Source: Alitta virens (taxonomy: Eukaryota; Annelida; Polychaeta; Phyllodocida; Nereididae). Taken from it: DNA of 64,000 nt. A program made the translations under genes and the position numbers. Every line of letters begins with the position of its first letter. Position 1 is the stretch's first letter. Below, one piece after another: positions 1-12,492 of this stretch. The DNA lies in NCBI GenBank assembly GCA_932294295.1, contig OW028578.1:35875685-35939684 (forward strand), in the 5' to 3' direction. Below the pieces are notes generated by a model. It ran no database searches. It worked only from the letters and a program-made list of their open reading frames with translations, and was not told the DNA's origin.

Positions 1-1807
1 CAAGCCTTATTAAATTTGCTCTGTATAATGCCAAGGCACAACTAAGAATATCACACACTAGTCTATAATGGATTTTACTGGTAACTTTAATCATAAAGAG
101 CTGCCCATGAGAACTTCACTGAATTACGATGAATTTTATGTCTGAAAATTGATACTTCGTTCAACAGTGGTCACTTAGATTAACAGTGGTCACTTAGTTT
201 AACAGTGGTCACTTAGTTCAACAGTGGTCACTTAGGTCAACAATCAGACAATGGTCACTTAGTTTAACCTTGGTCACTTAGTTTAACAGTGGTCACTAGG
301 TTGACAGTGTTCACTTAGTTTAACAGTGGTCACTTAGTTTAACAGTGGTCACTTAGTTCAACAGTGGTCACTAGGTTGACAGTGGTCACTTAGTTTAACA
401 GTGGTCACTTCGTTTAACAGTGGTCACTTAGTTTAACAGTGGTCACTTCATTTAACAGTGGTCACTTAGTTCAACAGTGGTCACTTCATTTAACAGTGGT
501 CACTTAGTTCAACAGTGGTCACTTAGTTTAACAGTGGTCACTTAGTTCAACAGTGGTCATATTTTGCCACCAATTGCATTGAGCAACACAATATGGTCAG
601 AAATGTTTGGAATAATCCTAACTTTCTAGATAATATAACAAAACCACTTCTTGGAAAGACAAGTCTTGAAGTTTGTTATTTTATCTATGGTAATTGGAGC
701 TGCTTCTTTATGATCATAAAAATTGACAAAAAGTGATCATGGGTGGAGTAGCGCTTTGCCTCTTTTATTTCTGCTCCTGATGGACCATTAAGGACTAAAT
801 TGTACTGAGAGCAGTTGGTGAAAGAGGGAAAAAAGCAACAAATTGTCTGGTGTGTTACATAGTATTGAGAAACAAAAGCTGACAAAAGTGAAAGTAGATA
901 TATAGATGTATATTGTAGATTCCCAATATCCGGATTAATAATAATCTATGAATTTACCTTCAAGAGAATTTTAAAATATCAATGCCATAATTTTCGGCGA
1001 CGTCTCGTTGTCTTCGTCAGCCATAACTCAGGCACTGACTAAGACGATGAGACGTCGCCAAAAATGATGGCATTGATATTTTAAAATTCTCTTGAAGGTA
1101 AATTCATTGATTATAAGATATATAGAGATGACTGGTTATGATAATCATTATGGTTTAGAAAGTTGGGATTTTACTTTTGTTAAGATTTACATCTATTCTG
1201 TGGTTCTCCACGACATATATGTGAAAATAGGACAACAAATCAAGCAGACGTTTAATCAATTAATCTTTGCATCGCTATTATTATATTATAAACTAGTATT
1301 TATTAGTATGCCAAGAGTATGAATAAAGATGATATATATATACATATATATATATTTGGATTATACAATAACAATAATCTAGATAATATATAGTAGAATT
1401 CATTAAAATATGGTTTGGTTTTTTCGAATTCGTACAGAAGCAATAGCTTTACATCAAATATGAATTCGAACAAAATGTCAATATAAAACGGTCTATAGGT
1501 CTACAACAGTTGAACTGGCTGGAGCTGACAAACCAAAGCCAGCCACTCTTAATTATCGCTGCCTAGATGTTGGGTTAATAATACAAAGCAAAAATTATTT
1601 CTTTATATTCATTTTGCATCCAGTTTTAAAATGATAAAGAAAAAAAAACTTCAATTTTAACGTGGAGAAAAAAGTCATTTTCTGAATCTGTAATGAACTT
1701 TAATTGACATAACGTAGCGAATGTTCGAGAGTTAATGATCTAATCAAAATAATTTCCAAGTAACATTGGTTTAATTTCTCGATATTAGAAAAGCAGTAGA
1801 ACATTAT
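1..1807. repeat. Array unit 1
   Basis: Minisatellite (AACAGTGGTCACTTAGTTT, 19 bp, about 21 copies with variants) at 161-560; SINE-like core around 739-795; hairpin with arms near 940-1017 and 1037-1113; TA-rich stretch near 1331-1355. The unit begins at or before the window edge. Confidence 0.95.
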
Positions 1808-3634
1808 CAAGCCTTATTAAATTTGCTCTGTATAATGCCAAGGCACAACTAAGAATATCACACACCAGTCTATAATGGATTTTACTGGTAACTTTAATCA
1901 TAAAGAGCTGCCCATGAGAACTTCACTGAATTACGATGAATTTTATGTCTGAAAATTGATACTTCGTTCAACAGTGGTCACTTAGATTAACAGTGGTCAC
2001 TTAGTTTAACAGTGGTCACTTAGTTCAACAGTGGTCACTTAGGTCAACAATCAGACAATGGTCACTTAGTTTAACCTTGGTCACTTAGTTTAACAGTGGT
2101 CACTAGGTTGACAGTGTTCACTTAGTTTAACAGTGGTCACTTAGTTTAACAGTGGTCACTTAGTTCAACAGTGGTCACTAGGTTGACAGTGGTCACTTAG
2201 TTTAACAGTGGTCACTTCGTTTAACAGTGGTCACTTAGTTTAACAGTGGTCACTTAGTTTAACAGTGGTCACTTCATTTAACAGTGGTCACTTAGTTCAA
2301 ACAGTGGTCACTTCATTTAACAGTGGTCACTTAGTTCAACAGTGGTCACTTAGTTTAACAGTGGTCACTTAGTTCAACAGTGGTCATTTTTTGCCACCAA
2401 TTGCATTGAGCAACACAATATGGTCAGAAATGTTTGGAATAATCCTAACTTTCTAGATAATATAACAAAACCACTTCTTGGAAAGACAAGTCTTGAAGTT
2501 TGTTATTTTATCTATGGTAATTGGAGCTGCTTCTTTATGATCATAAAAATTGACAAAAAGTGATCATGGGTGGAGTAGCGCTTTGCCTCTTTTATTTCTG
2601 CTCCTGATGGACCATTAAGGACTAAATTGTACTGAGAGCAGTTGGTGAAAGAGGGAAAAAAGCAACAAATTGTCTGGTGTGTTACATAGTATTGAGAAAC
2701 AAAAGCTGACAAAAGTGAAAGTAGATATATAGATGTATATTGTAGATTCCCAATATCCGGATTAATAATAATCTATGAATTTACCTTCAAGAGAATTTTA
2801 AAATATCAATGCCATAATTTTCGGCGACGTCTCGTTGTCTTCGTCAGCCATAACTCAGGCACTGACTAAGACGATGAGACGTCGCCAAAAATGATGGCAT
2901 TGATATTTTAAAATTCTCTTGAAGGTAAATTCATTGATTATAAGATATATAGAGATGACTGGTTATGATAATCATTATGGTTTAGAAAGTTGGGATTTTA
3001 CTTTTGTTAAGATTTACATCTATTCTGTGGTTCTCCACGACATATATGTGAAAATAGGACAACAAATCAAGCAGACGTTTAATCAATTAATCTTTGCATC
3101 GCTATTATTATATTATAAACTAGTATTTATTAGTATGCCAAGAGTATGAATAAAGATGATATATATATACATATATATATATTTGGATTATACAATAACA
3201 ATAATCTAGATAATATATAGTAGAATTCATTAAAATATGGTTTGGTTTTTTCGAATTCGTACAGAAGCAATAGCTTTACATCAAATATGAATTCGAACAA
3301 AATGTCAATATAAAACGGTCTATAGGTCTACAACAGTTGAACTGGCTGGAGCTGACAAACCAAAGCCAGCCACTCTTAATTATCGCTGCCTAGATGTTGG
3401 GTTAATAATACAAAGCAAAAATTATTTCTTTATATTCATTTTGCATCCAGTTTTAAAATGATAAAGAAAAAAAAACTTCAATTTTAACGTGGAGAAAAAA
3501 GTCATTTTCTGAATCTGTAATGAACTTTAATTGACATAACGTAGCGAATGTTCGAGAGTTAATGATCTAATCAAAATAATTTCCAAGTAACATTGGTTTA
3601 ATTTCTCGATATTAGAAAAGCAGTAGAACATTAT
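1808..3634. repeat. Array unit 2
   Basis: Almost a copy of unit 1. Minisatellite at 1968-2386, about one repeat longer than in unit 1; hairpin at about 2767-2943; TA-rich stretch near 3158-3182. Confidence 0.95.
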
Positions 3635-5646
3635 CAAGCCTTATTAAATTTGCTCTGTATAATGCCAAGGCACAACTAAGAATATCACACACCAGTCTAT
3701 AATGGATTTTACTGGTAACTTTAATCATAAAGAGCTGCCCATGAGAACTTCACTGAATTACGATGAATTTTATGTCTGAAAATTGATACTTCGTTCAACA
3801 GTGGTCACTTAGATTAACAGTGGTCACTTAGTTTAACAGTGGTCACTTAGTTCAACAGTGGTCACTTAGGTCAACAATCAGACAATGGTCACTTAGTTTA
3901 ACCTTGGTCACTTAGTTTAACAGTGGTCACTAGGTTGACAGTGTTCACTTAGTTTAACAGTGGTCACTTAGTTTAACAGTGGTCACTTAGTTCAACAGTG
4001 GTCACTAGGTTGACAGTGGTCACTTAGTTTAACAGTGGTCACTTCGTTTAACAGTGGTCACTTAGTTTAACAGTGGTCACTTAGTTTAACAGTGGTCACT
4101 TCATTTAACAGTGGTCACTTAGTTCAACAGTGGTCACTTCATTTAACAGTGGTCACTTAGTTCAACAGTGGTCACTTAGTTTAACAGTGGTCACTTAGTT
4201 CAACAGTGGTCATATTTTGCCACCAATTGCATTGAGCAACACAATATGGTCAGAAATGTTTGGAATAATCCTAACTTTCTAGATAATATAACAAAACCAC
4301 TTCTTGGAAAGACAAGTCTTGAAGTTTGTTATTTTATCTATGGTAATTGGAGCTGCTTCTTTATGATCATAAAAATTGACAAAAAGTGATCATGGGTGGA
4401 GTAGCGCTTTGCCTCTTTTATTTCTGCTCCTGATGGACCATTAAGGACTAAATTGTACTGAGAGCAGTTGGTGAAAGAGGGAAAAAAGCAACAAATTGTC
4501 TGGTGTGTTACATAGTATTGAGAAACAAAAGCTGACAAAAGTGAAAGTAGATATATAGATCTAGAATGTAGATAATCGATCATGGGTGTAGTAGCGCTTT
4601 GCCTCTTTTATTTCTGCTCCTGATGGGCCATTAAGGACTAAATTGTACTGAGAGCAGTTGGTGAAAGAGGGAAAAAAGCAACAAATTGTCTGGTGTGTGA
4701 ATAGTATTGAGAAACAAAAGCTGACAAAAGTGAAAGTAGATATATAGATCTAGAATGTAGATTCCCAATCTCCAGATCCATGATAATCGATGAATTTACC
4801 TTCAGGAGAATTTTGAAATATCAATGCCATAATTTTTGGCGACGTCTCGTCGTCTTCGTCAGCCATAACGCAGCCTCTGACTAAGACGAGACGTCGCCGA
4901 AAATTATGGCATGGATATTTTAAAATTCTCTTGAAGGTAAATTCATCGATTATAAGATATATAGAGATGACTGGTTATGATAATCATTATGGTTTAGAAA
5001 GTTGGGATTTGACTTTTGTTAAGATTTACATCTATTCTGTGGTTCTCCACGACATATAGACGAAAATAAGACAACGAATCAAGCAGACGTTTAATCAATT
5101 AATCTTTGCATCGCTATTATTATATTATAAACTAGTATTTATTAGTATGCCAAGAGTATGAATAAAGATGATATATATATACATATATATATATTTGGAT
5201 TATACAATGACAATAATCTAGATAATATATAGTATAATTCATTAAAATATGGTTTGGTTTTTTCGAATTCGTACAGAAGCAATAGCTTTACATCAAATAT
5301 GAATTCGAACAAAATGTCAATATAAAACGGTCTATAGGTCTACAACAGTTGAACTGGCTGGAGCTGACAAACCAAAGCCAGCCACTCTTAATTATCGCTG
5401 CCTAGATGTTGGGTTAATAATACAAAGCAAAAATTATTTCTTTATATTCATTTTGCATCCAGTTTTAAAATGATAAAGAAAAAAAAACTTCAATTTTAAC
5501 GTGGAGAAAAAAGTCATTTTCTGAATCTGTAATGAACTTTAATTGACATAACGTAGCGAATGTTCGAGAGTTAATGATCTAATCAAAATAATTTCCAAGT
5601 AACATTGGTTTAATTTCTTGATATTAGAAAAGCAGTAGAACATTAT
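3635..5646. repeat. Array unit 3 with 190-bp internal duplication
   Basis: Minisatellite at 3795-4211. The segment 4388-4577 is repeated at 4578-4767, which accounts for the extra length over units 1 and 2. Hairpin at about 4781-4955 with changed arms that still pair. Confidence 0.95.
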
Positions 5647-7659
5647 CAAGCCTTATTAAATTTGCTCTGTATAATGCCAAGGCACAACTAAGAATATCAC
5701 ACACCAGTCTAAAATGGATTTTACTGGTAACTTTAATCATAAAGAGCTGCCCATGAGAACTTCACTGAATTACGATGAATTTTATGTCTGAAAATTGATA
5801 CTTCGTTCAACAGTGGTCACTTAGATTAACAGTGGTCACTTAGTTTAACAGTGGTCACTTAGTTCAACAGTGGTCACTTAGGTCAACAATCAGACAATGG
5901 TCACTTAGTTTAACCTTGGTCACTTAGTTTAACAGTGGTCACTAGGTTGACAGTGTTCACTTAGTTTAACAGTGGTCACTTAGTTTAACAGTGGTCACTT
6001 AGTTCAACAGTGGTCACTAGGTTGACAGTGGTCACTTAGTTTAACAGTGGTCACTTCGTTTAACAGTGGTCACTTAGTTTAACAGTGGTCACTTAGTTTA
6101 ACAGTGGTCACTTCATTTAACAGTGGTCACTTAGTTCAACAGTGGTCACTTCATTTAACAGTGGTCACTTAGTTCAACAGTGGTCACTTAGTTTAACAGT
6201 GGTCACTTAGTTCAACAGTGGTCATATTTTGCCACCAATTGCATTGAGCAACACAATATGGTCAGAAATGTTTGGAATAATCCTAACTTTCTAGATAATA
6301 TAACAAAACCACTTCTTGGAAAGACAAGTCTTGAAGTTTGTTATTTTATCTATGGTAATTGGAGCTGCTTCTTTATGATCATAAAAATTGACAAAAAGTG
6401 ATCATGGGTGGAGTAGCACTTTGCCTCTTTTATTTCTGCTCCTGATGGACCATTAAGGACTAAATTGTACTGAGAGCAGTTGGTGAAAGAGGGAAAAAAG
6501 CAACAAATTGTCTGGTGTGTTACATAGTATTGAGAAACAAAAGCTGACAAAAGTGAAAGTAGATATATAGATCTAGAATGTAGATAATCGATCATGGGTG
6601 TAGTAGCGCTTTGCCTCTTTTATTTCTGCTCCTGATGGGCCATTAAGGACTAAATTGTACTGAGAGCAGTTGGTGAAAGAGGGAAAAAAGCAACAAATTG
6701 TCTGGTGTGTTACATAGTATTGAGAAACAAAAGCTGACAAAAGTGAAAGTAGATATATAGATCTAGAATGTAGATTCCCAATCTCCGGATCCATGATAAT
6801 TGATGAATTTACCTTCAGGAGAATTTTGAAATATCAATGCCATAATTTTTGGCGACGTCTCGTCGTCTTCGTCAGCCATAACGCAGCCACTGACTAAGAC
6901 GAGACGTCGCCGAAAATTATGGCATGGATATTTTAAAATTCTCTTGAAGGTAAATTCATCGATTATAAGATATATAGAGATGACTGGTTATGATAATCAT
7001 TATGGTTTAGAAAGTTGGGATTTGACTTTTGTTAAGATTTACATCTATTCTGTGGTTCTCCACGACATATAGATGAAAATAAGACAACGAATCAAGCAGA
7101 CGTTTAATCAATTAATCTTTGCATCGCTATTATTATATTATAAACTAGTATTTATTAGTATGCCAAGAGTATGAATAAAGATGATATATATATACATATA
7201 TATATATTTGGATTATACAATGACAATAATCTAGATAATATATAGTATAATTCATTAAAATATGGTTTTGTTTTTTCGAATTCGTACAGAAGCAATAGCT
7301 TTACATCAAATATGAATTCGAACAAAATGTCAATATAAAACGGTCTATAGGTCTACAACAGTTGAACTGGCTGGAGCTGACGAACCAAAGCCAGTCACTC
7401 TTAATTATCGCTGCCTAGATGTTGGGTTAATAATACAAAGCAAAAATTATTTCTTTATATTCATTTTGCATCCAGTTTTAAAATGATAAAGAAAAAAAAA
7501 CTTCAATTTTAACGTGGAGAAAAAAGTCATTTTCTGAATCTGTAATGAACTTTAATTGACATAACGTAGCGAATGTTCGAGAGTTAATGATCTAATCAAA
7601 ATAATTTCCAAGTAACATTGGTTTAATTTCTTGATATTAGAAAAGCAGTAGAACATTAT
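5647..7659. repeat. Array unit 4 with 190-bp internal duplication
   Basis: Same structure as unit 3: minisatellite 5807-6223, duplicated segments starting at 6400 and 6590, hairpin at about 6794-6967. Differs from unit 3 by scattered substitutions. Confidence 0.95.
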
Positions 7660-9566
7660 CAAGCCTTATTAAATTTGCTCTGTATAATGCCAAGGCACAA
7701 CTAAGAATATCACACACCAGTCTATAATGGATTTTACTGGTAACTTTAATCATAAAGAGCTGCCCATGAGAACTTCACTGAATTACGATGAATTTTATGT
7801 CTGAAAATTGATACTTCGTTCAACAGTGGTCACTTAGATTAACAGTGGTCACTTAGTTTAACAGTGGTCACTTAGTTCAACAGTGGTCACTTAGGTCAAC
7901 AATCAGACAATGGTCACTTAGTTTAACCTTGGTCACTTAGTTTAACAGTGGTCACTAGGTTGACAGTGTTCACTTAGTTTAACAGTGGTCACTTAGTTTA
8001 ACAGTGGTCACTTAGTTCAACAGTGGTCACTAGGTTGACAGTGGTCACTTAGTTTAACAGTGGTCACTTAGTTTAACAGTGGTCACTTAGTTCAACAGTG
8101 GTCACTAGGTTGACAGTGGTCACTTAGTTTAACAGTGGTCACTTAGTTTAACAGTGGTCACTTAGTTTAACAGTGGTCACTTCGTTTAACAGTGGTCACT
8201 TAGTTTAACAGTGGTCACTTAGTTTAACAGTGGTCACTTCATTTAACAGTGGTCACTTAGTTCAACAGTGGTCACTTCATTTAACAGTGGTCACTTAGTT
8301 CAACAGTGGTCACTTAGTTTAACAGTGGTCACTTAGTTCAACAGTGGTCATATTTTGCCACCAATTGCATTGAGCAACACAATATGGTCAGAAATGTTTG
8401 GAATAATCCTAACTTTCTAGATAATATAACAAAACCACTTCTTGGAAAGACAAGTCTTGAAGTTTGTTATTTTATCTATGGTAATTGGAGCTGCTTCTTT
8501 GTGATCATAAAAATTGGCAAAAAGTGATCATGGGTGGAGTAGCGCTTTGCCTCTTTTATTTCTGCTCCTGATGGGCCATTAAGGACTAAATTGTACTGAG
8601 AGCAGTTGGTGAAAGAGGGAAAAAGCAACAAATTGTCTGGTGTGTTACATAGTATTGAGAAACAAAAGCTGACAAAAGTGAAAGTAGATATATAGATCTA
8701 GAATGTAGATTCCCAATCTCCGGATCCATGATAATCGATGAATTTACCTTCAGGAGAATTTTGAAATATCAATGCCATAATTTTTGGCGACGTCTCGTCG
8801 TCTTCGTCAGCCATAACGCAGCCACTGACTAAGACGAGACGTCGCCGAAAATTATGGCATGGATATTTTAAAATTCTCTTGAAGGTAAATTCATCGATTA
8901 TAAGATATATAGAGATGACTGGTTATGATAATCATTATGGTTTAGAAAGTTGGGATTTGACTTTTGTTAAGATTTACATCTATTTTGTGGTTCTCCACGA
9001 CATATAGATGAAAATAAGACAACGAATCAAGCAGACGTTTAATCAATTAATCTTTGCATCTCTATAGTTATAGTATAAACTAGTATTTATTAGTATACCA
9101 ATAGTATGAATAAAGATGATATATATACATTATCTAGATAATATATAAAAGAACTCATTAAAATTGTTTTTTTTCTTTTTCGAATTCGTACAGAAGCAAT
9201 AGCTTTACATTAAATATGACTTAGAATAAAATGTCCATATAAAACGGTTGACTAATATTCTATAGGTCTGTCTGTAGCGATCAACAACAGTTGAACTGGC
9301 TGGAGCTGACGAAGCAAAGCTAGCCACTCTTAACTATCGCTGCCTAGATGTTGGGTTAATATTCATTGTGCATCCAGAGTTTCAAAATTACAAAGAAAAA
9401 AAAAAACTTCAATTTTAACGTGGAGAACAAAAATCATTTTCTGAATCTGTAATGAACTTTAATTGACATAACGTAGCGAATGTTCGAGAGTAAATGATCT
9501 TATCAAAGTAATTTCCAAGTAACATTGGATTAATTTCTCGATATTAGAAAAGCAGTATAACCTTAT
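7660..9566. repeat. Array unit 5 with expanded minisatellite
   Basis: The minisatellite at 7819-8351 is about 533 bp, versus about 417 bp in units 3 and 4, from about six added 19-bp repeats. It lacks the 190-bp duplication. Hairpin at about 8730-8903. From about 9060 it diverges from the other units by substitutions and small deletions. Confidence 0.93.
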
Positions 9567-9720
9567 TAAGCCTTGTTAAATTTGCTTTGTATAATGCCAA
9601 GGCACAACTAAGAATATCACACACCAGTCTATAAAGGATTTTACTGGTAACTTTAATCATAAAGAGGTGGACATGAGATTTTCACTGAACTATGATGAAT
9701 TTTACTGTCTGAAAATCGAT
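9567..9720. repeat. Partial, diverged sixth array unit
   Basis: Matches the first ~155 bp of the unit (the segment running from the unit start to the GATGAATTTTA stretch) with several substitutions, then ends before the minisatellite. Confidence 0.85.
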
Positions 9721-9751
9721 AATGACAAATTTGAGTGTGATGACTCCCAAG

Positions 9752-9847
9752 TGAGAACAGACAGACAGACAGACAGCTAGACAGACAGCTAGCTAAACAG
9801 AAAGACAGAAAGACAGACTGACTGACTGACTGACACAGACAGATAGA
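9752..9847. repeat. GACA/GACT microsatellite
   Basis: Degenerate run of GACA, GCTA and GACT tetranucleotides immediately after the 1.8-kb array. It makes a spurious Cys/Ser-rich open frame on the minus strand. Confidence 0.95.
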
Positions 9848-10368
9848 CACTACTTTATTATTCTAGACGAGAAATTTGTTTAGCGTTTACGGGCTTCAAT
9901 ATTTCACATCAGGATTTTTACCATATCGTATATGTCAAATGTTGAATATTTGGCTGAATATATACAGCTGTTTGACATAATGATTTATAGGGAAATTCTG
10001 GCAAAATTGATTAAGTTGTGCGTTGATAAAATTGTGGGTGTATATTATTAATACTACATTATTAGAAGCACTGTGGAAAATCGAAACTCACAACCAAATT
10101 TGGTCTAGATCCGATTAGTAGTAAGCTGAGAAATAGCTTAATAAAATATATTTCTTACATATTTTTGATGGGTACATCACAGAAAATTCAATGAAGATAT
10201 CTCAAGATAGGTTTTCAGGTATTATTTACCAGCACGATTCCAATATTTATTGATTTATCATTTCAAACTCATAAAATCTTTAACATTCAATAATGACCGT
10301 TCTGATCTATTCACAAATTCTTATCTCATATCTAAGAAATAAAGCATTTTGATTTTTCTTTGTTTCAG
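9848..10368. other. Unique AT-rich stretch, probable intron
   Basis: No repeat or open frame of note. Its 3' end has a pyrimidine-rich tract and TTTCAG just before the exon at 10369, so it is probably intronic. Confidence 0.4.
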
Positions 10369-10654
10369 ATTTGGTATGCCCAGTTTTGACGACCTTTCAA
10401 TTTTAGCTCCCATATCTCAATGTTGCTTGATGAGATATTCAACTTTAGTGAAGCTTCTGCACTTTAACGATGGACCGTTTCGATTATCTGATGCGATGAG
10501 GGCTTCCCTCGACAAAGACCCCGTTGCTCCCGTATTACTGGACAAAAACTTTGCCGCGCTGGACCGAAGAGTAAAAATTATACTAAAGATGCTTTATAAC
10601 TGTTCGAGCAAATCAAAAGCACCTTATAAATCAGTTATTGATGACGGGTTTTAA
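10369..10654 (+). CDS. Terminal coding exon, unassigned protein
   Basis: A strong acceptor (pyrimidine tract then TTTCAG ending at 10368) opens a frame of about 94 codons ending in TAA at 10652-10654. The first exon base completes a codon begun in an upstream exon outside the visible sequence. The peptide is mixed and soluble-looking, with a stretch AALDRRVKIILKML that could form a helix, and no membrane segment. An AATAAA lies 80 bp after the stop, supporting a genuine last exon. I do not recognise the family, and no upstream exon is convincing within the window. It could also be the surviving last exon of a dead gene. Confidence 0.6.
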
Positions 10655-10734
10655 AGTAAATACATATTAAGTTATGAATGTGCAACAGATGTTAGACAGA
10701 ATATAAACTGGTGTGTGAATGAGAATGAAAGCTG

Positions 10735-10740
10735 AATAAA
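10735..10740 (+). terminator. Poly(A) signal AATAAA
   Basis: Canonical hexamer 80 bp downstream of the stop codon of the exon at 10369-10654. Confidence 0.6.
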
Positions 10741-10914
10741 AATTGTGAATTTACTGAAAGGTTTTGAGTTTTTATTGATGAGGGGGTTTAATGCAGTCTG
10801 GAGATTAGAGAAATGTCTAATCCGTATTGAAATACATTATGTTGATATTGAATATTGAAGTTATTGTATTGTCTATATGTGTTCTTAGTTTGAAGTTTGG
10901 TCCACATAGTATGT

Positions 10915-10966
10915 AATCACCAGCTAATAAAGGCAGACATAATGATAAGATGATAAGGGGTAACTA
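10915..10966 (-). repeat. SINE-like core fragment (family B)
   Basis: On the minus strand it reads TTATCATCTTATCATTATGT followed by CTGCC and GCTGGT, matching the core of the copies at 32890, 34820 and 40345. Only the core is recognisable. Confidence 0.6.
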
Positions 10967-10974
10967 AGCCTGGG

Positions 10975-11062
10975 TGTACTCCTCTATCTATCTCTCTATC
11001 TCTCTCCCCTGTCTCTCTTCCTATCTCTCTCATCTATCTCTCTCCGCCTATCTCTCTGGCCA
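10975..11062. repeat. CT/CTAT-rich low-complexity stretch
   Basis: Degenerate TCTC and TATC run. The Ser/Tyr/Leu-rich frame through it is a by-product. Confidence 0.9.
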
Positions 11063-12164
11063 GACGAACCGTAATTGCGGGGACGTTGGTCCAGTTATAT
11101 GGATTGTTGGGACACTGCTTTCCCAAAGTTATTTTAACTATATTTTGTTGGGCATTCTCATATTTCGTATTATTAATCCCAATCTCTCTTTGTTCTACAC
11201 TGTAGTAACATTTTTTCTAGATTTCAGTGAGAAACACTGCGAGGACAACGGTCGTGTCCTTACAAAATTTTAACCGTTTTTAACGGTCAATTTATCTCTT
11301 TTGTCCTCATAAACTCATCTCTTTTGTCCTCATTGCTCAAAAATTTAATCACTTATCTCTTGCCTCACTCCAGATGCTGAGTCAATGTTTTATTTAAAAA
11401 GCTAAATAAAAACTAGATCATCCTTCATATATTGTTTATGAAATCAATTATCAAGCTGCTTGCAGCTCTACCCCTCTACTATGTGCAGAGGTGCATATGG
11501 TCAGTGCCCCCTTGTGAGCAAGGTGTTAAATAATATGACCAAAAAAACCAACGTCTGGGAGGCGTAAGCAAACCAGCAATTTCACACCCAAATGAAAAGA
11601 TGTTATTTGTGTACTTTCCTACACTGCATTCAAGTCAGTGGCCAGTCATACTTGAGGAGTGCCAGAGACAGAACTGGGACGTTATGGAACCGCCTTTGTG
11701 CCATCTAAGTGATATTTGCCATCCTAAGTTTGAACTGTGGTTCTATGATGTAATGGACTTCAGAAATTGTTTGTCATTCCTAATCTCCCTCGGAGTCAAC
11801 TTTATATCAGTCTTAATTCATTAGAGCTGTGGTCACTTCTTGTGGAGAAGAATGAACATTACTAGGGAGCCCATGTTAATATTCAAAAATGGGAGACACT
11901 GAACTTTTGAATGCTGTTGCACCTTGGACATACAAAGTGTAGATCTTACCAAATCTGTGAACATGTTGTACCAAATACTAATGTTTCACATGGACATCAA
12001 TTCATAGTTTTATATTCACAATTTTTAATATTGTATTGGTAAATCAGTTAATAAAAGATCATGTTGTAAATTAACAGAATAGGTCATTAATTGCAGTTAT
12101 TATTATCAAGACTGCTGATTAGTCTAAGCTTGCTCTGAAATCACAATTTTTGTAAGGTAATAGC
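11063..12164. other. Stretch with no supported gene
   Basis: Holds a GTCCTCAT-type motif pair near 11300-11335, related to the TGTGAGGACAC modules at 22-27 kb. A 74-codon ATG frame at 11600-11824 (+) has no splice or poly(A) context and no recognisable domain, so it is not called. Confidence 0.5.
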
Positions 12165-12492
12165 CTACTCAGAGGCTGTTGGCGATTCCCCTGTTAGGGG
12201 GGTCATCCATTTTCCTGGGCCTATGACATATTGCAGTATGGTGCCCAGTTTTTGAGTCATTGCCTTTTACCTTCGCCAGCCAGAAGCTGCCAGGTATCCA
12301 TTTGTTGGGTAGACAGGAGGATGGCTGACTACCAGGACTCATCCCAAGGGATTTGAACCCAATCAGCTTGATATACAAGACCCTAGCCACTCTGCCATTC
12401 CATCCTCTAACAAATTAAAGATATAGCCAGCCACCAGAACGGTTAACTGCCTTCAGTGTCAAGCTCTTCCAGCTGAGCTATCTAGGCCGGCA
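12165..12492 (-). mobile_element. tRNA-derived SINE with two tRNA-like heads
   Basis: On the minus strand an outer tRNA-like head (A-box-like TAGCTCAGCTGGAAGAGC, 12463-12481) is followed ~75 bp later by a second head with A box TGGCAGAGTGG (12386-12396) and near-perfect B box GGTTCAAATCC (12349-12359). The A-B spacing of ~30 bp suits RNA polymerase III. The outer head has only a degenerate B box. A two-headed (dimeric) SINE is the simplest reading; the alternative is one SINE inserted next to a tRNA relic. Confidence 0.75.

Larger units (their letters stand above)
1..9720. repeat. Tandem array of 1.8-2.0 kb units
   Basis: The same unit recurs with starts near 1, 1808, 3635, 5647, 7660 and a short diverged sixth copy from 9567 (periods 1807, 1827, 2012, 2013, 1907 bp). 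Each unit holds, in order, a 19-bp minisatellite block, a SINE-like core, a long hairpin, a TA-rich stretch and AT-rich filler. Units 1 and 2 are nearly identical. Units 3 and 4 share an extra 190-bp internal duplication. Unit 5 has a longer minisatellite and its last 500 bp is diverged, as expected at the edge of an array. Short minus-strand open frames of 66-81 codons recur in the units but follow the repeat and look non-coding. Confidence 0.97.

Noticed and set aside
161..561. CRISPR-like array of 19-bp repeats
   Set aside because: Repeats are directly abutting with no unique spacers, and the context is eukaryotic; it is a minisatellite.
685..6794. Recurrent 66-81 codon minus-strand frames and 76-codon plus-strand frames in the 1.8-kb units
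   Set aside because: They recur only because the DNA is tandemly repeated, run across the SINE-like core, and are broken in unit 5. No domain or gene signals.
11600..11824. 74-codon ATG frame
   Set aside because: No recognisable domain, splice site or poly(A) support, and length is compatible with chance.
12400..12492. A functional tRNA gene at the outer head of the SINE
   Set aside because: The B box is degenerate and no acceptor stem closes; better explained as a SINE head.
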